Shown here piece after piece: positions 13,501 through 26,562 of a DNA stretch of 64,000 nucleotides. The stretch lies in NCBI RefSeq assembly GCF_032854445.1, contig NC_088300.1, forward strand, positions 43,085,682 to 43,149,681. Reading direction: 5' to 3'. Below the pieces are notes generated by a model, which worked only from the letters and a program-made list of their open reading frames with translations, ran no database searches and was not told the DNA's origin. The DNA is from Liolophura sinensis (lineage: Eukaryota; Mollusca; Polyplacophora; Chitonida; Chitonidae). The translations under genes were made by a program, and so were the position numbers. Position 1 is the stretch's first letter. The number at the start of each line of letters is the position of its first letter.

Positions 13501-16500
13501 TTATAATCAAGATATATTTTGTCATATAATAATGTAATTTCCATCTTATAATCAAGATATGTTTTGTCATATAATAATGTAATTTCCATCTTATAATCAA
13601 GATATATTTTGTCATATAATAATGTAATTTCCACCTTATAATCAAGATATGTTTTGTTATATTATAATGTAATTTCCATCTTATAATCAAGAAATATTTT
13701 GTCATATAATAATGTAATTTCCATCTTATAATCAAGATATGTTTTGTTATATAATAATGTACACCAGGTATACATACCCGAGAGTCAATAGGCACACGAA
13801 AAAGGAAGCACAGTGGAAACACTTTGCAGTTATACTAACATTTCCAACATAAAATAGATATTACAGCGCACAAAAGAGTAAATATGCCGAAACGGGAAGT
13901 ACTGTTCTGACGTGAAACTTTTAAACTTTCAGTGAACTTAAACAAGAATGTAAGGAAATATTTAAAGTAACTTCGTTGGCATGGTATCTAACGTGAATCC
14001 TAGATGTCCTCTATGTTTGATTTAATGCTAGTAACTTCGTGGGACAGTTTTTCACGGTTTCATTTGAGAGTGAAGAAGAGGGAGACTGGTTTTGGACAAT
14101 TCCCGCAGTAACTGTGAACTTAAATTTCTTCAATTCCAGTTGAGACTGTGAAATCTTCCCAAGGAAAAGAAGCAGTTGACCGCGGTGCGATCAAAGCTGA
14201 TAAATGCCGTGGTTTTGTTCACATCCTACATAGCGTGGGATACCGTTTCCTATCACGTTTTTTTTACACAGGTTTTTGTAGACGTTTTACGGGAATATGA
14301 AATCTGGAGCTACTTGAGCAATAAAGCAGCCATGTGGGCACATGGATCCTTCATAAATGTTGACATATGGACGTGGCCACAATAAAGCGGATAAGCTATT
14401 GTTCTACTACGTGTATGACGTTTTATGCAAACTCTGTGGGCCTATAGCTATGCAACCTGGACGAACGGGCAATAACATTAACACCAGCACTAGTATCAAA
14501 ATCCAAATTCGTTTGATTGTAAATGGCGCATATCCAAGCAGCCTCAGCCACAATCAAACGTCTGCCGCTCTAAAGTGTTGTTAATGGCCCGTTGCAAACA
14601 TCATGAAAGCTTCCGCCAGACAATGGCTACTGCGGGAATCTCTGGTTAAAGTAGCATTTTATTGGACCGAGAAAATAGTTAACGTTGTTTTCAAACTCTG
14701 CGAGTGATATTTCTTTCACGAGAATGAAATTTTAACCAAGACATGTGAAGTTTGATCTTTTCAACTCAAATGCACCTATTCAGTATATGCGGTATATGTG
14801 AGCATATTCCTGACAGGTGGCTGATAAAGTATTTATAGGTTTGGTGGCCACGACAGGAAATCTCACAAAAGATACACCACAGGCGGATATCGGTGAAGAT
14901 CAGAGGAACTCCCCACATAATGTAATATTTAACCACAAATATATTCCCCACCTCAGACGAATGGCATTTGTGACAAAGCTTATTGTTCCATTGCTCAGAA
15001 GTGGACGAAACCTGCTGGTATGATCATTGAATGGAAGTGAACATTTGTAGCCAACAGGTTTTCTTATGAAATGCTTCAACCATTCAGTTTTTTTTATAAA
15101 TCTACATTAAATAGCCTTAATGGCAAGAATGCGTGTACAAGTTTCACCCCTAGCATGATTCCTTAATAACCCTTCTCTGTTTGGGAAGTAGTTTCTAAGA
15201 TGTTATTTGACGGATTACCGCAAACTTTTAAAGCCCAAAAACAGAATATAATAGCTCTTTTCGTGCTATTTACAATAATCCTTCCCGCAGGGTGCTGGTT
15301 TTTCCTAAACTAATAATCACTTGATGGCTATTTCCGTATGCTTTCTAAAGCTGTTATATACGCCTGAACCATCTTTTACACGGGTCTTCAATATTGATAA
15401 TAGTAAAACATTCTTTCTATTTCCTGTAAACAGCCATGCGACAATCGGCTATTGACGACGCCCCTACACTTAACCTCTCCAAAGCAATCCATGCCAGGTC
15501 TCCTGTTGGAGATATTGACATTGCTGTCTAGCAAAGATGGATTGCACCGATGCAAAAGTTAATACAGATGGAATTCCCTGAGCGCTTTTTACCTGCAGGG
15601 CCACATTTTAAACACTACTTAATATGAACCAGTTTATATACGTATCCGCAACCAAGTCTGTAACATTATACAGGTAGACACCATACTAGTACATGTGCGT
15701 GGTTACCTTTACTGTTAGGAATAGACACCATACCATATAACACAAACAGGATTTCAATGGCCTCTGTCATTAGAGGTACACTAGTATAAGTTGGTGGTGG
15801 CCTTTACTGTTAGGAACAGACACCAAACTACATAACACAAACAGGATTTCAGTGGCCTCCGTCCTTAGAGGTACACTAGTATAAGTTGGTGGTGGCCTTT
15901 ACTGTTTGGAATAGACACCAAACTACATAACACATACATGATTTCAGTGGCCTCCGTCATTAGAGGTACACTAGTATAAGTTGGTGGTGGCCTTTACTGT
16001 TAGAAATGGACACCAAACTACATAACACATACATGATTTCAGTGGCCTCCGTCCTTAGAGGTACACTAGTATAAGTTGGTGGTGGCCTTTACCGTTAGGA
16101 ATGGACACCAAACTACATAACACATACATGATTTCAGTGGCCTCCGTCAGTAGAGGTACACTAGTTCAAGTGCGTGGTGGCCTTTACTGTTAAAAACAGA
16201 CACCTTATTACATAACACTTATAAAAGATGACAGTGGCCTTTGTCATTAGAGGTAGACACCACAATGCTTAACAGGTGTACAATATTGTAGCGGTTAATT
16301 CTAAGATCGACGTGTTAAATAACAGATGGGACCCATGCAGAACTTCATATAAAAGATGAGTCCAAAAACGTAGGTGTACGTGGCTGGTCCTGCTACAGCC
16401 TGAAATCGTGCCAGGTATTGCTATACAACAACATATAAAAAGCGGAGGAAAGAAATGATATAACAGGAAAAAAGAAAAAAACAGAAAACAAAAACTGCAG

Positions 16501-19500
16501 TGAAATTTACAAAGGATTTCCAGAGAAAAATCTACACATTTTCTTTAGCTAAAATCTAGCAGTGAAATATACTTACATCTTATGGAAAGCCATTACGATT
16601 TTACATTCTGTTCGGCACTATAGTCTGAACTAACTTGTACTTTATACATTCATTACTTATTGGTTAGATTTTGAAGGTACATATTTGTTAAGTTAATAAT
16701 AAAACATTTCACAGTCGATGGCACTCCATTATTTGGCAATGCTGTTGTCGCTCGTTTCATAAAAGTCAACAAACCAACTTAACCAAACTCAAAATTACTT
16801 CATGATGTAAGAAATAAAAAGTAGTTAGGCCTAGTTATTATTTCTTTCAATCTGCCAGGCTTTTTTGAAAGTGGATTTACAAAGCATTTCATCCAAATCC
16901 ATTGAAATTTGTTATTATTCATTGTCACATAGCAGAGTTTTCTTCGAACAGAACCTAAAAACAATGTAGTCATGCAGATGGCTGTATCAAATGTAATTTA
17001 TTTATTTAGTTTGGGCACTTGGATAAGTTTTAGCGAAAAAAGAAACTTGGCATAAACGACTGCATCTCTCGAGGTATCTGAGAACCCTCCTGGCCATGTT
17101 GAAGCCGACGCAGCGGGATGTTTCTTCGAACCTAACACCTTCAAGAGCAGTGCCTAGTATAGACGCTGTGCGATAACCCTTAAGCCCTTGGCTATCTGGA
17201 TCCTCAAATTAGTTTATTTTGAAATTAATTTAGAAAATAATTGCGTGTTTAAAATGAAATCTAATCCATTAAAACAGCAAATTCTGCATCTTCAGCCAGG
17301 AATCATCTACATGATGACAAAGATGTCAGTCCACCCTCCGACTGAATTAATATCCCATGGGACTGAGCCGTGAATAGAAATATAAGAAATTGAGAAAAGT
17401 TTCACTAACGCAGCTTTCAAATAATAGCTGATTTATCATCAATCTGGTCGCCACACTGAAATCTCTTTTATATATTTATGGCATGCACTGATAAATCGAT
17501 CTAAGAGGCTTGACTTGTTTCTTCCGTTCCTGTACATCGACTGGAAGAAACGAACAAGGCCAGAGTCACACAAGGTTCACTTCAAACCAGTTTGTCTTAT
17601 TCGAACAATACAAATCTATGTTTTTATACTGTAACTACCTAGAAATTATCACTAGATCAGTTTGAAATAAATGAAACTACCAGTAATGAATGCATGCAAT
17701 AAAGAATTTAATATTTATGGAAATGGTTCAAATTATCACTTTACTAATAAACCAGCATGATTAAGAACAGAAACAATTCTGATACTGCATATCCAATCGC
17801 GCGGAGGAAGCGTTTGCGTGCAAATTTCATGAGCAAATGATAAAACTAACTATAATAAAACTGTACTGTAATAATGAGTTGCTCAACACATTGACTGACT
17901 ACGTCTTTCGCAATTGTTTTTGGACATTTATTAAGCCCGTCATTTATTATGTGTATGATAAATATATATCACCATCAAAGCTTTGCACATGAAAATCTAT
18001 ATATCAGTAATGACACGTGAATGACATTCATGCCAATAACATTCGTTCGAGTCACTTTCATTCCCTAACTCGTAGCGCATCTGCATTATTAGTCCAATAT
18101 AGGCTTATCAAGCATACTATATTACTTGTTTGATTGTTGTTTATTGCATACTTTTCATTTATACGACGGTTGTAAGTTTATTGGGTGGAGAAACGTACAT
18201 CACCCGTGATAAAACCACTGACTTTAGGCAAGTCACTGACAGATTTTTTCACTTACAAATATGTACACTACATTGCTGGAAGACAAATGGTCTGCAAGAA
18301 ACGTTCGGCTACACAAACGATCACACGAGCGAAGTGGACTGTCAAGCATTCGGAATGTGCAGTATGGCGGATATAAGTATATAACATGAGAGTTTCAATT
18401 TCCGAGTGCTGAGCATTAAGCTGGTAAAGTCTGGGTGTGGTTTATATCTACAGATCCTTACTGAGTTATAGCTTCATGCGATTACAACAGACATGAATGG
18501 ATCGAATGCTTGCCGAGATGTAAATTAAAGAACTTAGCTGGTCACAAAGCCTGGGCACGTGTACAGTGTACTAATATAACGAATAATCATGGCTCAAATT
18601 CACTGAGGCAGAATTTTAGCCATCTCGTCGCGACATATCGTTTCTGTCAGATGTTAGCTACAAATGTTAGCGACATATTGACTTTACCAGAATGTGCCAT
18701 TCGTCATTTTTCTGACTAACAACAGTGTGTGTCACTTTTCAGCTGATCTAACCTTGTCAACGCACCATCAAGTACATATATAACCATGCTGAAATGTGTA
18801 AAAAACAAAATAGGCTACAATAATAGAATTTATAACAAAAACAAACATCGCTCATCATGTAAACCCCGATCAAAATGAGTTTAGTAGAATGCCTTTTTTG
18901 AGTAAAACTTAATTTCTACAAAAATCAGCAATCCTGTTGCCAAATTTAAAAAGGTATTTAATTGAAATTTAGTGACAACACCATGTGATTTTGTGAGTGG
19001 AATTCATTTGATACGTTGAACTATAAGTACTATATCAGTGTAGGTTTGTTTTCTTTTCATATCGACTGAAATCTGCCTCTTAAGTTATTTTAGCTTTTTG
19101 TGTAACTACCATTAAGGTTTATGATTAAATCCAAAATGTTGCACGGAATCAGAATTCATATATCTGCCATGAAGAAGTTACTCGTGACATGTACATGGTC
19201 AGTTTAGCTCCTGTACATCTTCTGTTGTACATTGCAGAAAATAAAAAAGCATCCTATGCAGGCTAACAAAATCATACGATGTCATGTAGTTTGCATGTAC
19301 TTAATCTTCGTTCAGAATTGATATTTTGAGTTGGTGTGTCCGTACGCAGAAAATTTCCATGGCGGCTTCTAAGGTATTGTTCGGACAATCAATGGTTAAA
19401 ATGTGCAAAATGTATTCATGAATCTAGGCGTCGTAACATTTGTATACCTATCGTAAACCATATAAACTGGACGTTCCAAACCAATAATTGCAAGATCAGT

Positions 19501-22267
19501 CACGTTTAAAACAAAGTTCGAAACAAACCACCATAGTGCTAACAAAGTTCTGGTAAGAAAAGTAAGAAATTAGGACGGAGTTATGTAAAAATAAGCAATC
19601 AAAGTCTTCAATGATAGTGTGTTGGCTCAAGAAATGTTCTAGACTCGCAAATAAAATCAATATCAAAATCATTGAAGTGGTCTTTCCCTAAAATGGATAG
19701 GGTCATTGCTCTTATTGTTAATACAGGTATTCTTATCTCAGGCAGTCTGTGTGCCAAACGGCAGCCATCAGTATCGCTTCATCTCCCTTGGCAGCGTATC
19801 TCAGTCGCGCTTTCATTGCAAATGTTCATTCCATTTACGTTTTCAAACAGCAAATCTCGATGCTAAGGTTCAAAGAAATATAGTGACGATGAAACAGGGT
19901 GGCAGAGATCTGGAATGTCTATATTCACAACAAGCAACTGAGATTAAAGGCGATTGATAGTCTACTGAGAGGAGATAGCGTCTAAATGAAGAAAATCAAG
20001 CTCATCATCGCTACATCTCCAACACCATTCTTGTGACGTTTCCAGTACTTTACATAAGCCTGTCACTCTTTGTTGCACATCACGGGCAAACCATTAAGGA
20101 ACTTACCACGGTTTCATTTTAGTATGACCCCGTGAAGGTTGGGTTAGCCCGGTGGTCAACTAAACCTTCATATACTTATTTATTTATTTGATTGGTGTTT
20201 TACGCTGTACTGAAAAATGTTTCACTTAAACGACGGCGGCCAGCATTATGGTGGAACCTTCATTCACTTGTAAACCAGAGCAATCATCAGATTTAAAAAC
20301 TTCAACAGTTTACAGTATAAGATAATCAACTATGCAGTTCCTAACTATGATAGAACTGAAAACTTACAAGAGCACAGGTGTGGCATACTGGCCGTGATGA
20401 TTGTCATATTTGGGATCTGTTCAAAGGTTTCATTTTGCATCAACTGGTCTTGTGATTATCGTGTTGTCCACTCTACTTACTTTTAAGACACGTGAGGCAC
20501 GTAAACTTGAAAAAACCTTATTTAACTGTACTGATGCCCAAAAAGCACGGCGACGTAATACCGAAGAGACTGGTTGCCGTGCTGTTTGAATAGACGTTTT
20601 AATAAAGGACCCCTTTACTTTGTATACATTTTGGAAGTGAACAATCAAGCTAAGTGAGAAGTGTCATTTGAAAATTTCGTACATGCAGAAAATCTGTCTC
20701 AGTTACGAAGCATACATTTTCACGTTTAAACTCAAATCCTGTCAACCTCCCAGCTATCTCGGTTTTCTCTAGAAACTAACTCATAACCTGCTAACTACAT
20801 AAAAATCACTGTAGCCACGACCATTTTTCAGCTTTACTGTATTTCCTGCAGGAAAGTATATTATATAATCTCGCGCACCTGTTTTTCTGTAAATGTAATC
20901 TACAGGCGTCTTTTTGGGACAAGGGAAAGGTGCAATGTGGCGATTAGGACAGCCCGATAACGAAATAAAAGCCACTATGAGGTGTTTTTTCTTAATTATT
21001 TCTGTCAAGCCTGAGATCGCAATTTCAAAAAAGTCTCTGGCCCTAGAAGAACCCATCTTCGTCGTAATAATTGGATTAAATATCACTTCCCGTAGAAGTA
21101 ATGGTATGTGTTACTTAGAGAGTGCGTCTCTTGAGAGGCAGGCAAACCGAGCATTTCTTCTCTGACACTCACGTGTAAACAGGGGAAATAGAGAGAAAAC
21201 TGTTTCCTTCTACAATGATAGGATTTTCAAAACATTTTTCTGACAAAAACGTTACCACTTCATTTCATTTCAGGTATCCTATGATATTTGAGAGAGTTCG
21301 TTGGCCTCAACCCATTCCTTGTTTTCTCCGTTGTATTATTTCACCAGGTTAGAGTATTAATTTATGTAGCAAACATGATGGATAGGCTGCTCCTTTGTCT
21401 ACTCAGCTAGTTACAGTATTCCTCGCATTCCTAATTTTCAGGTGCATTGAACCCTGCTGGAGGCAATCAGTGAAGAAATTAGCACTTAACCAGTATGTTC
21501 ATCAATGCTCCTTCGTACATTAGGTGAGTTAGTGATGTGGTATGTGAAACCCTAGCTAGTCCACTACATCTGGCTTTATAACGTCCACGGGGAGAGGCAC
21601 ATGATATACTCACCTATCCTTTTAAACAGTGACGAAGCCCCAGAAACTGAAAAACGAAGACAACGCATCGTCAATTTTTTTCTATCAAACATAACAAGTA
21701 TACTCTCAGTAAACAGCTTATATTCTTGTCACATGGACAACGGCGAAAATGATTCCATTTGAAAACAAATATATCAAATACCACGATGCGATAAGCCCAT
21801 GTTTTTTGAAAGTAAGCATGTAAGCAAGTAAAACTTTTGTCAAGTTTCAAGGCATATTCAAGTTTTGACATATTCAAGTTTGCAGGACATATTCAAGTTT
21901 GCAGGACATATTCAAGGAGAAAAAGGATTGTTTTGCCTCTTTTGTACCTAGGTGGGACGTTTGTGAACGTTGATAAATGTATTTCCGATTTATGCAGACT
22001 TCCATGCCGTAAAGCTTCAAAATTCTCAGGAATAAAATGGTAATTGACAACATGAAAGAAGAACTTACCTCTGAGTTGGTCCAAACGTCGAATCCGTGCA
22101 CGTAATAATGAACTAAACAGTGAGTTTATAAGAGGGAATGGTTGACGTTGCGCCTCTGCTCCTGCCGGGGACCAGTTAGCCGTACCACGGGGAAATGCAC
22201 ATGACAAGGTGAAGCACAAAACTACTGTGAGGGAGAAAAATTTGCACGAGTGCTGGCAGGACATCAT
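10397..22267 (-). CDS. Small secreted peptide precursor, neuropeptide-like, two exons proposed
   Basis: Proposed CDS is complement(10397..10530, 22069..22267), 333 bp, 110 residues. Residues 1-24 form a signal peptide (hydrophobic FFSLTVVLCFTL, likely cleavage after SCA). R58-I-R-R61 is a furin-type site. Residues 62-108 then end in Gly109-Arg110 and stop, the usual signal for C-terminal amidation, predicting a 47-residue amidated peptide ending RRLMAA-NH2. Sequons are at N31 and N86. The first exon ends in phase 1 and the second begins in phase 1. The C-terminus (RRLMAA-GR-stop) recalls CRF (RKLMEII-GK-stop), and the AIT...ADLR pattern recalls molluscan egg-laying hormone; both comparisons are by eye. 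Extra exons between the two may exist. Each exon is good alone; the join is inferred from phase only. Confidence 0.55.
11775..12115. repeat. Diverged tandem repeat, about 63 bp, 5 units
   Basis: Recurring ACCAGATGGACACTTTGTGGT-type block and ACATGTGATTGGG block at about 62-64 bp spacing (near 11881, 11943, 12006 and 12070). Old and diverged. Confidence 0.75.
13401..13760. repeat. 45 bp minisatellite, 8 units
   Basis: 360 bp, exactly eight units of the type AATTTCCATCTTATAATCAA...ATAATAATGT. Most units alternate GATATG and GATATA or GAAATA variants, giving a 90 bp higher-order period. Because 45 is a multiple of three, the array creates an open minus-strand frame of 15-residue repeats that is probably not a gene. 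Confidence 0.95.
15672..16270. repeat. 95 bp minisatellite, about 6 units
   Basis: Units start near GACACCAAACTACATAACAC and include GTGGTGGCCTTTACTGTTAG. Starts at about 15722, 15817, 15912, 16007, 16102 and 16197 keep an exact 95 bp spacing. The outer units are more diverged. Confidence 0.93.
20172..20262 (-). mobile_element. Meta-tail SINE 3' fragment
   Basis: TATTTATTTATTTGATTGGT at the low end, then ACGACGGCGGCCAGCATTAT. A tail-only copy on the minus strand. Confidence 0.8.
21850..21917. repeat. Short 19 bp tandem repeat
   Basis: GACATATTCAAGTTTGCAG repeated about three and a half times, in the proposed intron just downstream of the signal-peptide exon. Confidence 0.85.
22069..22267 (-). 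CDS. Secreted peptide gene, signal-peptide exon
   Basis: ATG at 22267 lies in AAAAATGATG context (A at -3). It codes 66 residues plus one base and stops at a perfect donor (AGAG then GTAAGT, donor bases 22068-22067). It encodes a clear signal peptide followed by a Pro/Ala-rich spacer and PLINSLFSSLLRARIRRL, an amphipathic-looking, arginine-rich helix. Composition is more GC-rich and codon-like than the flanks. Whatever the second exon is, this looks like the first coding exon of a secreted protein. Confidence 0.75.
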
Positions 22268-22630
22268 TTTTCTTCTCCTGGAAGCGAAAGAAGAGACTGG
22301 AGTTTTAGTTCTGTCCCGGTGATAAGGATATCAGGAGGCAGAGTGAAGTTAACACCTTGCGCTAGTAAAAATCATCATAACGCATATCTATAAGGTAGGC
22401 CGCAATACGCTGGTGTGAGCGACCAGGGAAGCTGTATTACTAGAGGTGACGGAGGTAATCTAGTCCCGCGATAAACTCGCTCAAGACAAAAGTATATCTG
22501 GCTGGATACTCTACAAGCGGGGCAAATACAGGCTTCGACTAATGGTTTGCTTCCTTACAAAGTCATATTCGGCTCCGACGTCGAAGCTCAATAAAAACAC
22601 ATCCAGATCAACTTAAAGAGAGAAGACTTG
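22268..22630 (-). other. Probable 5' UTR of the secreted peptide gene
   Basis: Lies between the predicted start site and the ATG at 22267. GC content is higher than in the surrounding DNA. No upstream protein-coding sequence is recognised. Confidence 0.35.
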
Positions 22631-22657
22631 CCTGTTCCGAGTAGCAAAGTGGTTTGT

Positions 22658-22666
22658 CTTTATATA
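22658..22666 (-). promoter_or_regulatory. TATA box of the secreted peptide gene
   Basis: Reads TATATAAAG on the minus strand, a full match to the TATA consensus. It lies about 390 bp upstream of the signal-peptide ATG, in a locally GC-richer stretch, which would place transcription start near 22630 and give a 5' UTR of about 360 bp, unless a 5' intron intervenes. Confidence 0.5.
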
Positions 22667-24457
22667 GGAGGTAGAGGCCGTCGGTAGTGCGAGGGTTGGT
22701 AGAAATGCCGGCGGTTCCGCTCTGACTGGCTGCAGCTTACACGTGTTAGCGCAGCTCTGGTCACACCCCGACAGACTTAGCGCCTCGTGCTAATCCTTCT
22801 GGCGCACACGCGGAAAACTAATACACCAAATTATTTAGACTATAGATTTCCAGCGGGAATATCCTCCTTCAGTCTCTAGAGGCATTGAACAAAAGATTTC
22901 CGCCTAGAATTATCTCACTGATTCCATCTCGATCACGTGTCTGTAGCAAGACAGAAACGACAACTCAGGAAACAATGATCGTCTTATATAATGCATATTA
23001 GGAAGAAAACATGGTGATCTGTGGTAGGTAACTAGTTTCTAGCTGTATCTTGTATTCATTTGTTTCGGGGAAGATAGGGATATTACGAACATGCACTAAA
23101 ATATAGTCTTGGATAGTAATCTGTCTAGTAACTTAATACACAGATATCTACATATCTCTTCTGATGTAACACGTCCAGTATAACGCTTATCTGACCTCTA
23201 TATGTTTATTTGTTAAATTAGATCATTTACCATGAAAACTGGGGAAAGGGTATTGAATGGGTCACTGCAAGTATCTAACGCCCTGAAAGGGCAAATATTG
23301 TCAAGCAACAGGTGGATGAGGACAAACTGATTTGGACCCGCCTCGCCAGGAAATGACATTATATTTGATCATTGAACACAACGTGAAATCAATAGTACTT
23401 GGCCTCCTCTCGTTGTACAAGGGCTGCTTGACTTCAGCAAAGCACATCAGAATATTCCCAGATTATTATTGCTAAGTATTCCGAAACTAACAGCTTTTGC
23501 CCCTTGAAGCTTGGAATATTTGGAGGTGAATGCCGGTGGGATGTGGTGACAAAGGAAGATATGTGCGTCATAGCTGCAAGGAAGTAAGCAATATCCAGAT
23601 CTCAAAAGAGTTTAATACTATTGGAGTACTATCCACATTATACACCGATGGCGTATCGGATTCGGCCTCTGCCTAATCTATGTTTCTGAGAGGAGATGAG
23701 AAAAGAAGCTTTTTCTTGAAGTAGTTTCAACTGAAAACTTACAAAGACAGGCATCAACGACGAGAATCAGAGACAAATCAAATTTAAGTAATGAAAAAGT
23801 AAAGTGAGAAACCTTAGGACGGTCAGAATCGCCGAGTTTCAGTAATTTATTTTATGGGCACATGTAAGAGAGAGATAACATAATGAATAGTTAGATAAAC
23901 GTCTTCTCACACGGCACGGCCATCCGTTATGCGTCCAAAGATGTCAAGCCATCCCACAGCTTCTCTCCAATCTGTCCCCGATCTATCAGAAGTTAATACT
24001 TCTTAGAAAGTACGGTTCCACTAAGCTTGAATGACGGGAGAATTCGACGAAAGCTTTGTGCTTGGAATTTTTGCATTTTTTCATTTCAATTTATATTCAC
24101 GCTGACTGGGGTGAAACTCTGTTTTTGCCCGTATATGTTAAAAGAAACGTTTGTTTTTTCGACACTATTGGTCATGTGAAAAACATACATATTTTCCTGT
24201 CTCTATTGCAAACTGCTGATATCAGGGGGTCAGTGAAAACCTTCGTTATTTTACTTAGAATTAAATATTAAACGTGCTTCAAAACTGTAAACCGACGGAA
24301 ACCATTCTTTATGCTGTAATTATAAAAGCCAACCACATGCTGCTTGACACTTTAATGATAGCTCACTGTCTGGCTTATTTACTTAAAACTTTATTGTCAG
24401 CCAATCAACCATTGAGATCAGCTAGATTTATTGTCACTTTATTGTCGGCTAGAATTT

Positions 24458-24494
24458 GGGAGCGGCTTTGGGAGCGGCTTTGGGAGCGGCTTTA
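24458..24494. repeat. 12 bp repeat, 3 units
   Basis: GGGAGCGGCTTT three times in a row, a GC-rich patch in AT-rich DNA. Confidence 0.85.
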
Positions 24495-24539
24495 AATCAG
24501 AAAGTTTGTAATGTACTTGCTGAAGGTCGGTGGTTGACA

Positions 24540-24652
24540 CCAGTTAGTCAGGTTTTCTCCCCTAACTAACCTGACCGTCGTCGTACAAGGCTCTCCTGAT
24601 GTCAGATATATGCAAATCAAACACCAGTATAATTAAATAAATAAATAAATAA
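24540..24652 (+). mobile_element. Possible diverged SINE tail
   Basis: GTTTTCTCCCCTAACTAACC, CCGTCGTCGTACAAGG and ATCAAACACCAGTATAATTAAATAAATAAATAAAT resemble a decayed Meta tail with an A-rich end. Weak match. Confidence 0.4.
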
Positions 24653-25799
24653 TCCTTGTCAAACAGCCTTGACAATGACAATGGTATGGAACAAAACGCA
24701 CGTATCTCTTTTTATTTATCATACTGATGTATAAATTATCATGTAAAACATTCATCACGTGTCCTTGTGGCGCACCATTCTGTACTTTTTTTGAAATATT
24801 GTATTTCATACAACTAAATAGCTAAAGAAATGTAGCTGACATAAATAGTGAAATTTTTATGATTAATTTAAGACTGTTGTTGTTAGAAATTACCAAAAGT
24901 GTGGGAAGGGTGCCGCAGCGGGATAGAGAAGAATTGTTTTGCGTCATAATCTGGGTCATTATGTTGAAATTGTTCGAGTTCATGGCCTTGTCTTACAGGA
25001 TAATAACTCACAATCAGTAAGGATATGATTAGTGTATAATCTTGATATGGGCGGTATATTCTATCTATCCTGAGCACTACGTTGATGGGCTGACTGTTAT
25101 GCTGTGTAGAACAGGGATAAGGATAATCACATGCAGATAAGCACATTTTCACATTTTGTCCCATCAAACATTCCTGGGTATGGCGTTTAATATAAATACT
25201 AGTCTGATAAATAATTAAATAATATTACTGGATTTAGTGGCGATGTGAATGGATGATTACAAGCAGTGTGACTAATGTGTTATAATACAAATTATTGTCA
25301 TGGCAAATATAGGTTTTATATATTGAAACCAGGTGGTGTGAGTTCAGAGCAAACATCTCTGCCAACGCAAACACTATTGACAAAGCAAACAGTGTTTTCT
25401 GATTCTGGTACTACATGTAAACAATGGCAGTACTGTACACGAATAAGTGTTAGCGTTAAGAAAAGAGTGGTGTTAGAATGAAAAGAAGCTCACACTATGG
25501 TGAGCTTTCTATCCACAAGCTGCAGTATCAATGAATGCACCGTTACATTTGTCAGTTGTACGTGACTTCTACTATATTCAAATGAATAATGGAAACTACT
25601 CAAAATTCCATCTGTGCTACATATGGATAACATCTTTAAGACTTGCTTTTTTCATATGTTTTCTTAACACTATTTTCTGGCAAGACAAGGGGGGAAAAGA
25701 TGAAGTATTCATTATAGATAAGATAGGCTTGCAGTCCAATAAAAAAGTAGAGCTGACGGAATACAAATACACGATGTAATGGCCATAAAACAACTCTTC

Positions 25800-25958
25800 T
25801 CTCCGGCCGTAAGTGGGAAGGTCTAGCAGCAGCCTGAGGATGGTCGCGTGCTTCCCACGGCCTTAGCCTGATTTCCTCCACCCTTCCAATGATATCCACA
25901 GTCATATAAGTGAAATGTTCTTGAGTACGGCGGAAAACACCAAGGAAATAAATAAACA
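25800..25958 (+). mobile_element. Meta-tail SINE, 5'-truncated
   Basis: Begins in the CTCCGGCCGTAAGTGGGAAG middle region and ends TCATATAAGTGAAATGTTCTTGAGTACGG then AAATAAATAAAC. The first part of the tail domain is diverged. Confidence 0.8.
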
Positions 25959-26496
25959 AAACAAATTCGTGATTTCCAAGAAGTACACCAACATTTAATT
26001 AAGACCAACGGCACTGAGAGAAAAAAAGAGCATCGACGACAACGTGATAGCTGGTAAATGGTCAAATACTTGCACCCTTTTAAAAATGAACACCTTTGTC
26101 CCAGAATATATGCTACATATAGGTGACGTCTTCATGGGAGATCTACTGCTTTCTGCTGAGAAATATCGCCATCTTGCATTTTTTTACCAACCATTGTGTC
26201 AAGAGTTACAGCTATATATCTTTCAATTTTGTGAGTTTCCGAATAACTGATCACGAGCACAGTCGACCACTTTTTGTCACCAAGGACACATGGACAAACA
26301 GAACGCATTGATCTTGGAATTCCATGTTTATGGCTGGGCTGAAATCGAAACCTCTTGGGGCACGTGGTTGTTGATTCGCATAGTTCGCTCAGCTACATCC
26401 TGTTTCCCTGGTCGTTCGATTCTTTAATTTGAACTGAAACCGAAGTTATTCTCTACAATGAACTTCAACGCAATACTGATGTTATTTTGATATTTG

Positions 26497-26562
26497 GTAT
26501 TTATTTGTTTGTTGCTTAACACCGTACTCAAGAATTTTTCATTTTTATGGTGTGCTGAGCCT
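26497..26562 (-). mobile_element. Old Meta-tail SINE fragment
   Basis: GGTATTTATTTGTTTG, then AACACCGTACTCAAGAATTTTTC; only the tail end remains. Confidence 0.6.

Larger units (their letters stand above)
10531..22068 (-). other. Proposed 11.5 kb intron of the peptide gene
   Basis: Holds minisatellites of about 63 bp (11775-12115), 45 bp (13401-13760) and 95 bp (15672-16270), a Meta-tail SINE fragment (20172-20262) and a short 19 bp array (21850-21917). The stretches 12120-13400, 13760-15670 and 16270-19700 show no recognised feature. A possible plus-strand exon at about 19742 is discussed in the findings. Confidence 0.45.

Noticed and set aside
13325-13822. 165-codon minus-strand frame of 15-residue repeats
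   Set aside because: Produced entirely by the 45 bp tandem array; no signal, start context or splice sites, and two overlapping frames are open.
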